Assembly: GCF_017163935.1 (NCBI RefSeq)
Contig: NZ_JABVZR010000001.1
Location: forward strand, 1,240,001-1,304,000
Length of the DNA stretch: 64,000 nt
DNA from: Novosphingobium terrae
GTDB taxonomy: Bacteria > Pseudomonadota > Alphaproteobacteria > Sphingomonadales > Sphingomonadaceae
Direction: 5' to 3'
Position numbers and translations under genes: made by a program. Shown here one piece after another: positions 51,269 through 60,492 of the stretch; position 1 is the first letter of the stretch, and every line of letters begins with the position of its first letter. Under the pieces are notes generated by a model, which saw nothing but the letters and a program-made list of their open reading frames with translations, was not told the origin of the DNA and did no database searches.

Positions 51269-52768
51269 ATGGCCGAACCTGCTGCATCGCCTTTCACGCC
51301 TTCTCCGGCCTGGTATCATGTCGACCCGCGTTCGCTGATCCGGGGCTTTGGTCTGCTGATCATCGCCGCCGCGCTCGGGGTCGAACTCGATGGCGTGCTT
51401 GAAGAGGGCTATATCAGCCTGATTTTCGTGATGGTCATCACCACCATCGGGGCCTTCTACGGGCTGGGGGTGGCGCTGGTCTGCGCGGCTGTGGGCGCGC
51501 TGAGCTTCGACTATTTCATCGGCGAGCCCAAATGGGAGCTGAGCTTCAGCCGCCCCAACGATATCGCCACCCCGCTGGTCTTCACCTTCAGCGCGATGGT
51601 GTCAGGCCTCCTGTCCGGCCGGTTGAAGGATGAGGCGCGGCAGGTCCGCCAGCGCAACATCCAGCTTGAGGCGCTGCTTGAAGCCAGTCGCGGCCTTCAG
51701 CGCGCCGGCAGCGTGCATGAGGTGACGCTGGCGCTCCACGATGGCGTCGAGGCCCAGACCGGTATCGCCGTGGCGCTTCACGCTGTGGCTCAGGCACCGG
51801 GCGAGCCCGAGGCGGGCGACAGTGCCTTGGCGCGTCAGGCGCTGGCCGCCGGGCGTGACTGGCTGGAGGATGGGGCGCTGTCGGCCTTTCCGCTCTCGGC
51901 GGGGCAGCAGACTTTGGGCGTGCTTCTGGCCCGCAGGCCGGAATCCGCTCTGCTCGATCATGATTTCGTGCTGGCTCTGGCGCGCATGACGGCGCTGGCG
52001 CTCGAACGCATCCATCTGGCCGACCGTCTGGCCGAGGCCCATGCCGCCGCCCGCGCCGAAGAGCTGAAAAGCGCGCTGCTTTCCTCGGTCAGCCATGATC
52101 TGCGCTCGCCGCTCACCGCGATCAACACGGCGGCGGCCAGCCTGCTGGCCTATGGCGAACATTTCGATCCCGAGACCTCGCAGGGGCTGCTCAACGGCAT
52201 TGTGGAGGAATCGGACCGGCTCAACCACCTCACCACCAATCTGTTGCAGATGACCCGTCTGGAGGGCGGTCCTGACGGCCTTTCGCGCAGCGTGCTGCCT
52301 GCCGTCGAGATGATCCGCAATGTCGTGGCCCGGCAGATGAAGCTGGATGAGGGCCATCGCTTCCATCTGCATGCCCCCGATGGCGAGGTGCCGATCATTG
52401 CCGACGCCACGCTTTATGATCTGGTGCTCACCAATGTGATCCAGAACGCCTGCCGCTACAGCGTGCCCGGCACCAGCGTCGAGATCGTCTGCCGCGCGCA
52501 GGGGGCGATGTGCGAAATTGCCATCAGCGATGAAGGCGTCGGCGTGCCCCCGGAAGAGCAGGAACATGTGTTCGAACGTTTCTACCGTGTTGCTCGTGGG
52601 GATGGCGCGCCACGCGGCACCGGACTGGGGCTTGCCATTGCGCGCGGTTTCGTGAAAGCCTCGTCAGGAACCATTCATCTTTCATCCCCCTTGCGCGACG
52701 GAAAAGGCACCTGCATCACCATTTGCCTGCCCATCGCCCGAAGTGAGCCAGAACAGAACGCACTATGA
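51269..52768 (+). CDS. KdpD-like sensor histidine kinase lacking the N-terminal KdpD/USP part
   Basis: 499 residues. Four closely spaced TM helices (about 25-115; DUF4118: LIRGFGLLIIAAALGVELDGVLEEGYISLIFVMVITTIGAFYGLGVALVCAAVGALSFDYFI), a GAF-like segment (about 130-255), HisKA with His276 in SSVSHDLRSPLTAINTAAASL, and HATPase (NVIQNACRYSVPGT, DEGVGVPPEEQEHVFERFYR, GTGLGLAIARGFVKASSG). This is the C-terminal half of KdpD; the Walker-containing N-domain and universal-stress domain are missing. The stop overlaps the regulator start (ATGA). No kdpFABC is in the window. Confidence 0.9.
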   Translation: MAEPAASPFTPSPAWYHVDPRSLIRGFGLLIIAAALGVELDGVLEEGYISLIFVMVITTIGAFYGLGVALVCAAVGALSFDYFIGEPKWELSFSRPNDIATPLVFTFSAMVSGLLSGRLKDEARQVRQRNIQLEALLEASRGLQRAGSVHEVTLALHDGVEAQTGIAVALHAVAQAPGEPEAGDSALARQALAAGRDWLEDGALSAFPLSAGQQTLGVLLARRPESALLDHDFVLALARMTALALERIHLADRLAEAHAAARAEELKSALLSSVSHDLRSPLTAINTAAASLLAYGEHFDPETSQGLLNGIVEESDRLNHLTTNLLQMTRLEGGPDGLSRSVLPAVEMIRNVVARQMKLDEGHRFHLHAPDGEVPIIADATLYDLVLTNVIQNACRYSVPGTSVEIVCRAQGAMCEIAISDEGVGVPPEEQEHVFERFYRVARGDGAPRGTGLGLAIARGFVKASSGTIHLSSPLRDGKGTCITICLPIARSEPEQNAL

Positions 52769-53487
52769 CGTCCGGCCATATCCTGCTTGTCGATGATGAG
52801 CCCGCCATCGTGAATGCCCTCCGCCCGGTGCTCAAGGCCGTGGGCCATGCGGTGACCGTCGCCAGCGACGGCACCGCCGCGCTTGCCAGCTTTGCGCTGG
52901 AAGACCCTGATGTGGTGCTGCTCGATCTGGGCCTGCCCGATATGGACGGCAAGGATGTGATCCGCGCCATCCGCGCCACCTCCACCACGCCGATCATCGT
53001 GATTTCGGCCCGCCATCAGGAGGGCGAGAAGATCGCCGCTCTGGATGAGGGTGCCGACGATTATGTCGACAAGCCCTTTGTGCTGGGCGAGCTGCTGGCC
53101 CGTGTGCGCTCCTCGCTGCGGCGGCGTGAGGCGCTGGTCAAGCCGCTGGAGACCTTCGATGCCGCGCCGCTGCACATCGATTTTGCCACCCGCGTGGTGA
53201 CCTTGCGCGGTGAGGCGCTGCGCCTTTCCCCCAAAGAATACAATTTGTTGCGCACGCTGGCGCAGAGCGCGGGTCAGGTGGTGACCCAGCGGCGGCTGCT
53301 GGCGGCGGGCTGGGGTCGGTCCGAGGCCGATCCGCAATATCTGCGCGTCTATATGGGCATGCTGCGCCAGAAGCTGGAGGAAAACCCCTCCGAGCCGACG
53401 CTGATCGTCACCGAGCCCGGCGTGGGCTATCGCCTGATGGCGGTTCCCGATGCCGGGTCAGACGCGGGCGATCCCCCGGCGGCCTGA
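52765..53487 (+). CDS. KdpE-like OmpR-family response regulator
   Basis: 240 residues. Receiver with LLVDDEPAIVNALRPVL, phospho-acceptor Asp54 in VVLLDLGLPDMDGKDVI, and DDYVDKPFVLGELLARVRSSLRR. Winged helix with RLSPKEYNLLRTLAQSAGQVVTQRRLLAAGWG and QYLRVYMGMLRQKLEENPSEPTLIVTEPGVGYRL, the KdpE C-terminal style (usually YLRVYVGHLRQKLE). It is translationally coupled to the kinase. Targets are unknown because no potassium-ATPase genes are nearby. Confidence 0.92.
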   Translation: MTSGHILLVDDEPAIVNALRPVLKAVGHAVTVASDGTAALASFALEDPDVVLLDLGLPDMDGKDVIRAIRATSTTPIIVISARHQEGEKIAALDEGADDYVDKPFVLGELLARVRSSLRRREALVKPLETFDAAPLHIDFATRVVTLRGEALRLSPKEYNLLRTLAQSAGQVVTQRRLLAAGWGRSEADPQYLRVYMGMLRQKLEENPSEPTLIVTEPGVGYRLMAVPDAGSDAGDPPAA

Positions 53488-53748
53488 GGCTGCGGGGGTG
53501 CAGGCAGGGGAGGGCGGTCAGCCATAAAATGGCCGCCCGTGAATCGCTTAGGGATAGGATGAAACAGAGGGCGGCCGGCAGGTACATCGGCAGCGGGACG
53601 GTCTGTGAGAGCGACCCGGTGGGATGGATGTTGTGTTCTTTTGCTCCGCCACCGGGACTATGGATTTACCCGGTGGCACGCACCTAAAAAGTCCATAATG
53701 ACTTTCGCTTCACCGCCTCAGGCCATCGCCTGAAGGAGCAGCCGTGGT
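53488..53748. other. Structured intergenic region between convergent genes
   Basis: 261 bp without a credible gene but with several stems: GCCAT-AAA-ATGGC flanked by GGGCG/CGCCC (53512-53538); a competing GGCCGCCC (53531-53538) / GGGCGGCC (53569-53576); GCCACCGGG (53648-53656) / CCCGGTGGC (53669-53677); and TCAGGC-CATC-GCCTGA (53719-53734). The loop of the third stem holds TATGGA (53659-53664), complementary to TCCATA at 53692-53697, so an H-type pseudoknot is possible. It may be an sRNA or terminators; no known RNA family is recognised. Confidence 0.45.
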
Positions 53749-54129
53749 TCAGACCCGGCGAAGCGCGGTAGGATCGGCCTTGATCTCGCGCAGCAGCAGC
53801 GCCAGCGGACGGCGCAGCACGGGTGTGGCCGGGGCGGCAGGCTCGCTCACCGGCTGACGCACGCGGGCCGGATCGATCTCCTGGGCAAAGAGGATGCCGA
53901 AGCGATTGTCCTGCGCCCAGGCGACACGCCCCTCGATCCAGCCAAGGTTGCGCAATTCGAGCGAAACCTCCGTGCCTTTTGCCGGTGCGCCTTCGCCCTC
54001 GGCCATCAGTCCTTGTGCCGAAATGTTGCGGAGTTTCACCGCGATCTCAGCGCCGGTTTCGGGGATGCGGCAGCGTGCGCTCATCAACAGGCTGTCACGA
54101 AAACTGTGGCGTTTTTCCATCACCGTCAT
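53749..54129 (-). CDS. PilZ-domain cyclic-di-GMP receptor
   Basis: 126 residues from the Met at 54129 (GGAG about 8 nt upstream); the longer frame to 54432 is rejected. The two c-di-GMP-binding signatures are present: RHSFR (RxxxR, residues 7-11) and NISAQG (NxSxxG, residues 35-40). It is a single PilZ barrel with a short Pro/Ala linker and a basic C-terminal tail (RRPLALLLREIKADPTALRRV). Such stand-alone PilZ proteins pass c-di-GMP levels to motility or polysaccharide machinery. The GGDEF-EAL protein at 23497 is a possible source of the signal. Confidence 0.85.
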   Translation of the reverse strand: MTVMEKRHSFRDSLLMSARCRIPETGAEIAVKLRNISAQGLMAEGEGAPAKGTEVSLELRNLGWIEGRVAWAQDNRFGILFAQEIDPARVRQPVSEPAAPATPVLRRPLALLLREIKADPTALRRV

Positions 54130-54352
54130 GATCTCGACTCCAGATGGAGAGCCGCGCCCCCACGGGTCCATGCAATCGTTTAGAATGGGCCGGGTAAGCA
54201 AGGTTTGAGGGGGTGGCACTGCAAATTTACATAAGGATTTGCTGCAGAGCCCAACGACTCGGCGCATTTGCGAGGCACCGATTGCATTGCATGTCGGAAA
54301 AATGCGCGAAATCGCTTGAATCCGCGAATCATCTGTGATTCTAGTGATTCCC

Positions 54353-54664
54353 ATGAAGAATGTCCGCAACATGCACCGGATGGCGAAGGAAACCATGATC
54401 CAATGGTTGGCCCTTGGCTGCCTGTTGTGCATGCTGGCCTGGTCGGTCGCGGGGCCCAGCGGGCTGCTCGCCTGGAGCGAAAATCACCACGCTTTGGCGG
54501 AACGGCAGCAGCGCATCAAGCTGCTCACGCTGCAGCGCAACGAACTTCAGAACCGCGTCACCCTGCTCGATCCGCGTCACACTGACCCCGATCTGGCCGG
54601 TGAATTGCTGCGCCGCAACCTGAATGTGGCGCACCCTGACGACGTCATCATGATGGTGCACTAA
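54353..54664 (+). CDS. ftsB: FtsB/DivIC-type septum formation initiator
   Basis: 103 residues from the ATG at 54353. A later ATG at 54395 has AAGGA 4 nt upstream and is a good alternative. One TM helix (MIQWLALGCLLCMLAWSVAGPSGLLAW) is followed by a short periplasmic coiled coil (LAERQQRIKLLTLQRNELQNRVTLLD) and a conserved-type tail (DPDLAGELLRRNLNVAHPDDVIMM). This is the FtsB layout: a bitopic divisome protein that pairs with FtsL and FtsQ. Sphingomonads typically carry it just upstream of pdhA, as here. Confidence 0.82.
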   Translation: MKNVRNMHRMAKETMIQWLALGCLLCMLAWSVAGPSGLLAWSENHHALAERQQRIKLLTLQRNELQNRVTLLDPRHTDPDLAGELLRRNLNVAHPDDVIMMVH

Positions 54665-54803
54665 AGTCTACTATGCATCCGTATGGAGGCATGCGCGTCA
54701 GGCCTTGCCCTTCCTCTCAAATTTCGTATTCGAGTGTTTCCGGGCGCAGAGTCTGCGCCTATAGACGGTCGCGAAAATCGGCCTTCCATTGGGGAACTTC
54801 GTC

Positions 54804-55877
54804 TTGGCCAGAACCGGCAAAACCCAAAACGCTTCGCCCGCCGCTGATGCTACCGGCACTGACGGGCTTGAACATCTTCAGCAGGCCTATGAAGCCAATC
54901 GGCTCTATGCGGCCTCCGACGAGGAGCTGCTGCACTTCTACGAACAGATGGTGCTGATCCGCCGCTTTGAAGAGCGTGCCGGCCAGCTCTACGGTCTGGG
55001 CCTGATCGGCGGCTTCTGCCACCTCTACATCGGCCAGGAAGCGGTTGCCGTGGGCATCCAGTCGGCCCTGCAAGAGGGTCATGACAGCGTCATCACCGGC
55101 TACCGCGATCACGGCCACATGCTGGCCTATGGCATCGATCCCAAGGTCATCATGGCCGAGCTGACCGGTCGCGAGGCTGGCATCAGCCGCGGCAAGGGCG
55201 GCTCGATGCACATGTTCAGCACCAGCCACAAGTTCTACGGCGGCCACGGCATCGTGGGCGCGCAGGTCTCGCTGGGCGCGGGCCTGGCCTTCAGCCACCA
55301 GTACAATGAAGATGGCGGCCTGTGCGTCTCCTACTTCGGCGACGGCGCGGCCAACCAGGGCCAGGTTTACGAGAGCTTCAACATGGCGGCGCTCTGGAAG
55401 CTGCCGATCATCTTCGTGGTGGAAAACAACCAGTACGCCATGGGCACCGCTGTGAAGCGTTCCTCGGCCGAAACCCATTTCCACAAGCGTGGTGCGGCCT
55501 TCACCATCCCCGGCATGAATGTGAACGGCAATGACGTTCTCGAAGTGCGCGCGGCGGCCAACCTGGCTGTCGAATACGTCCGCGCCGGCAATGGCCCGGT
55601 GCTGATGGAGCTGAACACCTATCGCTATCGCGGCCACTCCATGTCGGACCCGGCCAAGTATCGCAGCCGTGAGGAAGTGCAGGACATGCGCGACCATCAC
55701 GACCCGATCGAGGGCGCCAAGGCCGAACTGATCAAGCGCGGCGTGTCTGAGGACAGACTGAAGGAGATCGACAAGAAGATCCGTCAGATCGTGTCGGAAT
55801 CCGCCGATTTCGCCGAGAGCTCGCCCGAGCCGGAGCTGCATGAGCTGTACACCGACGTTCTGGTGGAGACCTATTGA
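54804..55877 (+). CDS. pdhA: Pyruvate dehydrogenase E1 component, alpha subunit
   Basis: 357 residues from a TTG at 54804 (MARTGKTQ...; GGGGA about 8 nt upstream); a TTG at 54789 is the longer option. Thiamine-diphosphate motif [37 protein letters not shown]. Other signatures: [37 protein letters not shown] and the phosphorylation-loop region [16 protein letters not shown]. It decarboxylates pyruvate with the beta subunit encoded one base downstream of its stop. The E2 and E3 genes are not in the window. Confidence 0.95.
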   Translation: MARTGKTQNASPAADATGTDGLEHLQQAYEANRLYAASDEELLHFYEQMVLIRRFEERAGQLYGLGLIGGFCHLYIGQEAVAVGIQSALQEGHDSVITGYRDHGHMLAYGIDPKVIMAELTGREAGISRGKGGSMHMFSTSHKFYGGHGIVGAQVSLGAGLAFSHQYNEDGGLCVSYFGDGAANQGQVYESFNMAALWKLPIIFVVENNQYAMGTAVKRSSAETHFHKRGAAFTIPGMNVNGNDVLEVRAAANLAVEYVRAGNGPVLMELNTYRYRGHSMSDPAKYRSREEVQDMRDHHDPIEGAKAELIKRGVSEDRLKEIDKKIRQIVSESADFAESSPEPELHELYTDVLVETY

Positions 55878-55878
55878 G

Positions 55879-57222
55879 ATGGCAATCGAACTGAAGATGC
55901 CCGCGCTGTCGCCCACCATGGAAGAGGGCAAGCTGGCGCGCTGGCTGGTGAAGGAAGGCGATGAGGTCAAGTCCGGCGATATCCTCGCCGAGATCGAGAC
56001 CGACAAGGCCACCATGGAATTCGAGGCCGTCGATGAGGGCACGATCGGCAAGATCGTGGTCGCCGAAGGCACCGAAGGCGTGAAGGTCGGCACCGTGATA
56101 GCCGTGATCGGTGAGGGTGATGTGGCGGCTCCGGCTGCTGCCGCGCCCGCCGCCGCTGCTGCCCCGGCGCCTGCCGCCGTGGCTGCTGCTCCGGTCGCCC
56201 CCAAGGCGCCTGCCAAGCCCGAAATCCCCCATGGCACCAACATGAAGACCTCGACCGTGCGCGAGGCTCTGCGTGACGCCATGGCCGAGGAAATGCGCCG
56301 CGATCCGCGCGTCTTCGTGATGGGCGAGGAAGTCGCCCAGTATCAGGGCGCCTACAAGGTCACGCAGGGTCTGCTGGAGGAATTCGGCCCCAAGCGCGTG
56401 ATCGACACGCCGATCACCGAATACGGCTTTGCCGGCATCGGCACCGGCGCCGCCATGGGCGGCCTGCGCCCCATCGTCGAGTTCATGACGTTCAACTTCG
56501 CCATGCAGGCGATTGACCACATCATCAACTCGGCGGCCAAGACCAACTACATGTCGGGCGGCCAGATGCGTTGCCCGGTCGTGTTCCGTGGTCCCAACGG
56601 CGCCGCCAGCCGCGTGGGTGCGCAGCATTCGCAGAACTACGGCCCGTGGTACGCCAACGTCCCCGGCCTGATCGTGATCGCGCCTTACGACGCTTCGGAC
56701 GCCAAGGGCCTGCTCAAGGCCGCCATCCGCAGCGAAGATCCGGTCGTGTTCCTTGAGAACGAGCTGATCTATGGCCGCAGCTTCGAGCTGCCCGAGCTGG
56801 ACGACCACGTCCTGCCCATCGGCAAGGCTCGCGTGATGCGCGAAGGCAAGGACGTGACGATCGTCAGCTACTCGATCGGCGTGGGCCTGGCCCTCGAAGC
56901 CGCCGAGACGCTGGCCGCCGAAGGCATCGATGCCGAGGTGATCGATCTGCGCACGCTGCGCCCGCTCGACAAGGAGACGGTGCTGGCTTCGCTCAAGAAG
57001 ACCAACCGCATCGTGGTGGCCGAAGAAGGCTGGCCGACCTGCTCGATCGCCTCGGAAATCGCGGCCATCGCGATGGAAGACGGCTTCGACGATCTGGACG
57101 CTCCGGTGGTCCGCGTCTGCAACGAGGACGTGCCGCTGCCTTACGCGAACAACCTCGAAAAGGCCGCGCTGATCGATGCCTCGCGCATCGTGGCTGGCGT
57201 GAAGAAGGTCACCTATCGCTGA
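55879..57222 (+). CDS. pdhB: Pyruvate dehydrogenase E1 beta subunit with N-terminal lipoyl domain
   Basis: 447 residues from the ATG at 55879. Lipoyl domain (1-78; lipoyl Lys43 in [17 protein letters not shown]), an Ala/Pro flexible linker (about 78-115), then the transketolase-like beta subunit ([62 protein letters not shown]) with [14 protein letters not shown] and C-terminal [35 protein letters not shown]. The lipoyl fusion on E1-beta is known in alphaproteobacteria. One base separates it from pdhA; a strong terminator follows. Confidence 0.95.
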   Translation: MAIELKMPALSPTMEEGKLARWLVKEGDEVKSGDILAEIETDKATMEFEAVDEGTIGKIVVAEGTEGVKVGTVIAVIGEGDVAAPAAAAPAAAAAPAPAAVAAAPVAPKAPAKPEIPHGTNMKTSTVREALRDAMAEEMRRDPRVFVMGEEVAQYQGAYKVTQGLLEEFGPKRVIDTPITEYGFAGIGTGAAMGGLRPIVEFMTFNFAMQAIDHIINSAAKTNYMSGGQMRCPVVFRGPNGAASRVGAQHSQNYGPWYANVPGLIVIAPYDASDAKGLLKAAIRSEDPVVFLENELIYGRSFELPELDDHVLPIGKARVMREGKDVTIVSYSIGVGLALEAAETLAAEGIDAEVIDLRTLRPLDKETVLASLKKTNRIVVAEEGWPTCSIASEIAAIAMEDGFDDLDAPVVRVCNEDVPLPYANNLEKAALIDASRIVAGVKKVTYR

Positions 57223-57248
57223 TCTTCGCCTTCGGGTGTGAACAAGAG

Positions 57249-57280
57249 GGGCGCTCCGGTCTGACCGGGGCGCCCTTTTT
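57249..57280 (+). terminator. Intrinsic terminator of the pdhAB operon
   Basis: GGGCGC-T-CCGGT (57249-57260), loop CTG, ACCGG-G-GCGCCC (57264-57275): a 12-bp stem with one G-U pair, then five T. It begins 27 nt after the pdhB stop. Confidence 0.92.
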
Positions 57281-57323
57281 CATGGGGCTGTCCTTGCCCT
57301 CGATCTGCTGTATGGGCGCGGGC

Positions 57324-57980
57324 ATGAGCGATATATCCCAGCTTGATACGCAGCTTGAGACACTGCCGCCGCCATGGCGTCTGGCGCTTGCCTATGCCCC
57401 GCGCGAGGCGCGTGAGGCTTGGCTCTCCTTCCTGGCGCTGGATGTGCGTCTGGCGGGCGTGGTGCGCGCCGCTCGCGAGCCGATGCTGGGCCAGATGAAG
57501 CTGGCCTGGTGGCGCGACCGCCTCAACGCCGACCCCGCGACATGGCCCAAGGGCGAGCCTCTGCTGGCGATGCTGAAAAGCTGGGGCGAGCATGCCAGGG
57601 GTCTCGTCCCGCTGGTAGATGGCTGGGAAGTGCTGCTGGACGAATGGGACGGCGGCGCGGCGCTGGAGAGTTTGACGCAAGGCCGGGTTGCGGGCGTGGA
57701 GGCTCTGGCGCGCGTTCTGGGTGTAAGCCATGACCGCATCGCCCCCATGACCCGCTGCTGGGCCGCGATGGATCTGGCCAGCCATCTGGGCGATCCCGCC
57801 GAACGTGAGGCCGCCATGGCCAAGGTTACGGCGCTAGACTGGCGGGCAGGGCGTCTGCCCAAGGCGATGCGTCCGCTGACCGTGCTGCATGGTCTGGCGT
57901 GGCGCGAGAGCAAGGGCGGTGATGCGGCGTCTCCGATGGCGCTGCTTTCTGCCATGCGGCTTGGCATTTTCGGTATGTAA
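57324..57980 (+). CDS. Squalene/phytoene synthase-like protein, probably non-catalytic
   Basis: 218 residues from the Met at 57324. AYAPREAREAWLSFLALDVRLAGVVRAAREPMLGQMKLAWWRDRL is the helix pair of the squalene/phytoene synthase fold (KLAWWRDRL is typical of the NDUFAF6-like branch). I see neither of the two Asp-rich DxxxD motifs that bind diphosphate, and the protein is shorter than true synthases. The NDUFAF6 branch works in respiratory complex I assembly in mitochondria; whether this protein does so is inference. No carotenoid genes are adjacent. Confidence 0.8.
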   Translation: MSDISQLDTQLETLPPPWRLALAYAPREAREAWLSFLALDVRLAGVVRAAREPMLGQMKLAWWRDRLNADPATWPKGEPLLAMLKSWGEHARGLVPLVDGWEVLLDEWDGGAALESLTQGRVAGVEALARVLGVSHDRIAPMTRCWAAMDLASHLGDPAEREAAMAKVTALDWRAGRLPKAMRPLTVLHGLAWRESKGGDAASPMALLSAMRLGIFGM

Positions 57981-58015
57981 GCTAGGCTGGCCTCTCTGGT
58001 TGAAGAGGGGCTGGG

Positions 58016-58546
58016 ATGAACCGGATCGCTTTGGGGGCGGTGTCTGCGCTGTTGCTGGCGGGCGCGGGCTTTTTCTGGTGGCAAGGCCGCGCCGAGGTCG
58101 AGCGCGGCGCGCCGCCGCCCGATCTCTCCGGAAGCCATGCCGAAGCGCCTCTGGAACTGCCCAGCGCCGATTCGCATGGTCGCGGGCCGGGGCTGCCCGA
58201 TCTGAAGACCAAGAAGCGCCCCAAGCAATCACCCGAGGAGCGGCGTTTCAACCGTTTCGACCGCAACCGCGATGGCAAGATCACCCGCGTCGAGATGCTC
58301 TCCACCCGCGTAAAGGCTTTCCAGAAGTTGGACACCAACCACGACAATCTGCTGACCTTCGAGGAATGGGCGGTGAAGACCTCGGAGCGGTTCAAGGCGG
58401 TGGATCGCGATGGGGACGGGATTGTTACCCGCGATGAGTTGAACGCGTTTTATGCCGCGCAGGAGGCGGCCAAGGCGCAGCGGGCTCAGGCCAAGGCGAT
58501 GCAGTGTTCTTGCAGCAGTGCGCCTTCGGCGGAGGAAGAAGATTAA
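58016..58546 (+). CDS. Membrane-anchored EF-hand protein
   Basis: 176 residues. N-terminal hydrophobic anchor or signal (IALGAVSALLLAGAGFFWWQG), a Pro-rich linker, then three EF-hand loops: DRNRDGKITRVE (82-93), DTNHDNLLTFEE (106-117) and DRDGDGIVTRDE (130-141). All keep acidic residues at positions 1 and 12; the middle loop is the weakest. The C-terminus is unusual: KAMQCSCSSAPSAEEED, with a Cys-x-Cys and an acidic tail. Calcium binding in the periplasm is likely. Copy B of the palindromic element follows it. Confidence 0.85.
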   Translation: MNRIALGAVSALLLAGAGFFWWQGRAEVERGAPPPDLSGSHAEAPLELPSADSHGRGPGLPDLKTKKRPKQSPEERRFNRFDRNRDGKITRVEMLSTRVKAFQKLDTNHDNLLTFEEWAVKTSERFKAVDRDGDGIVTRDELNAFYAAQEAAKAQRAQAKAMQCSCSSAPSAEEED

Positions 58547-58555
58547 GAGAGAAAC

Positions 58556-58741
58556 TTGAGGGCGTTACGCCCTCAAACTCCCATAACGTCTCCCGACGAA
58601 AGGGCAGTGGCGCCCGATCCTGGCGCGTGACCTCTCCGCCCCGCAGGGAAGGAAAGCCTGCGGCGCCGCGACCTTGCTCCATGGCCGAACCCGAAGCGCA
58701 ACGAAGACATTTATGGGAGCGCGAGGGGGTAACCCCCTCGC
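58556..58741. repeat. Paired-hairpin intergenic element, copy B
   Basis: This lies between the EF-hand gene (+) and trmFO (-). Left hairpin TTGAGGGCG-TTA-CGCCCTCAA (58556-58576), right hairpin GCGAGGGGG-TAA-CCCCCTCGC (58721-58741). Centre CCGCAGG (58641-58647) / CCTGCGG (58657-58663). Inner text is shared with copy A: CTCCCAT..CGTCTCCCGACGA next to the left hairpin, and CTTGCTCCATGG..GAACCCGA.GCGCAACG.AGACATT before the right one. The left stem has four changed pairs relative to copy A, all compensated. Confidence 0.87.
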
Positions 58742-58754
58742 ATTTCTTCTTTTC

Positions 58755-60095
<1,341 letters not shown>

Positions 60096-60123
60096 GGCGG
60101 GGGCCTTTGCCCCAAGCCGGGGC

Positions 60124-60492
60124 TCAGGGCAAGTTTGTCGAGGGGAGGGCTGGCAGGTTCGGTTCGCCTTCAGCGGCCCATGTCAGGGGCCCGTGCGCCA
60201 CCACGGCAGAAAGAGGCAGGTCGGCATAGATATGCGGGAAAAGGGCGCCGCCGCGCGCCTCTTCCCACTTCACCGCATCGCCCAGCGCCGTCAGATCGAC
60301 AGCGGCCAGATAGAGATCATCCTGCCCGGCGAACCATTTGGCGAGCGTACCCGCTACCTGATCCTGCGCCGAGAGATGGATATACCCATCGGCCAGATCG
60401 ACCGGCGCCCCGGCGAAGCTGCCCTTTTCAGACAGCTCCGCCCATTGGGGGCCGGTCAGGATCTTCCAGGCGATGGTCGGCAAGGTGCTCAC
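60124..60492 (-). CDS. DUF952-family protein
   Basis: 122 residues, GTG start with a GTGA overlap to gyrA. DUF952 signatures: [86 protein letters not shown]. The biochemical function of DUF952 is unknown; the conserved DGYIHLS and LFPHIY blocks suggest a small enzyme-like pocket. It is translationally coupled to gyrA and is followed by trmFO after 28 bp. Confidence 0.9.
   Translation of the reverse strand: MSTLPTIAWKILTGPQWAELSEKGSFAGAPVDLADGYIHLSAQDQVAGTLAKWFAGQDDLYLAAVDLTALGDAVKWEEARGGALFPHIYADLPLSAVVAHGPLTWAAEGEPNLPALPSTNLP

Noticed and set aside
53700..53748. Resemblance to the SRP RNA core (GAAGGAGCAGCC)
   Set aside because: The flanking conserved SRP motifs and long hairpin are missing, and the text runs into the 3' end of the PilZ gene.
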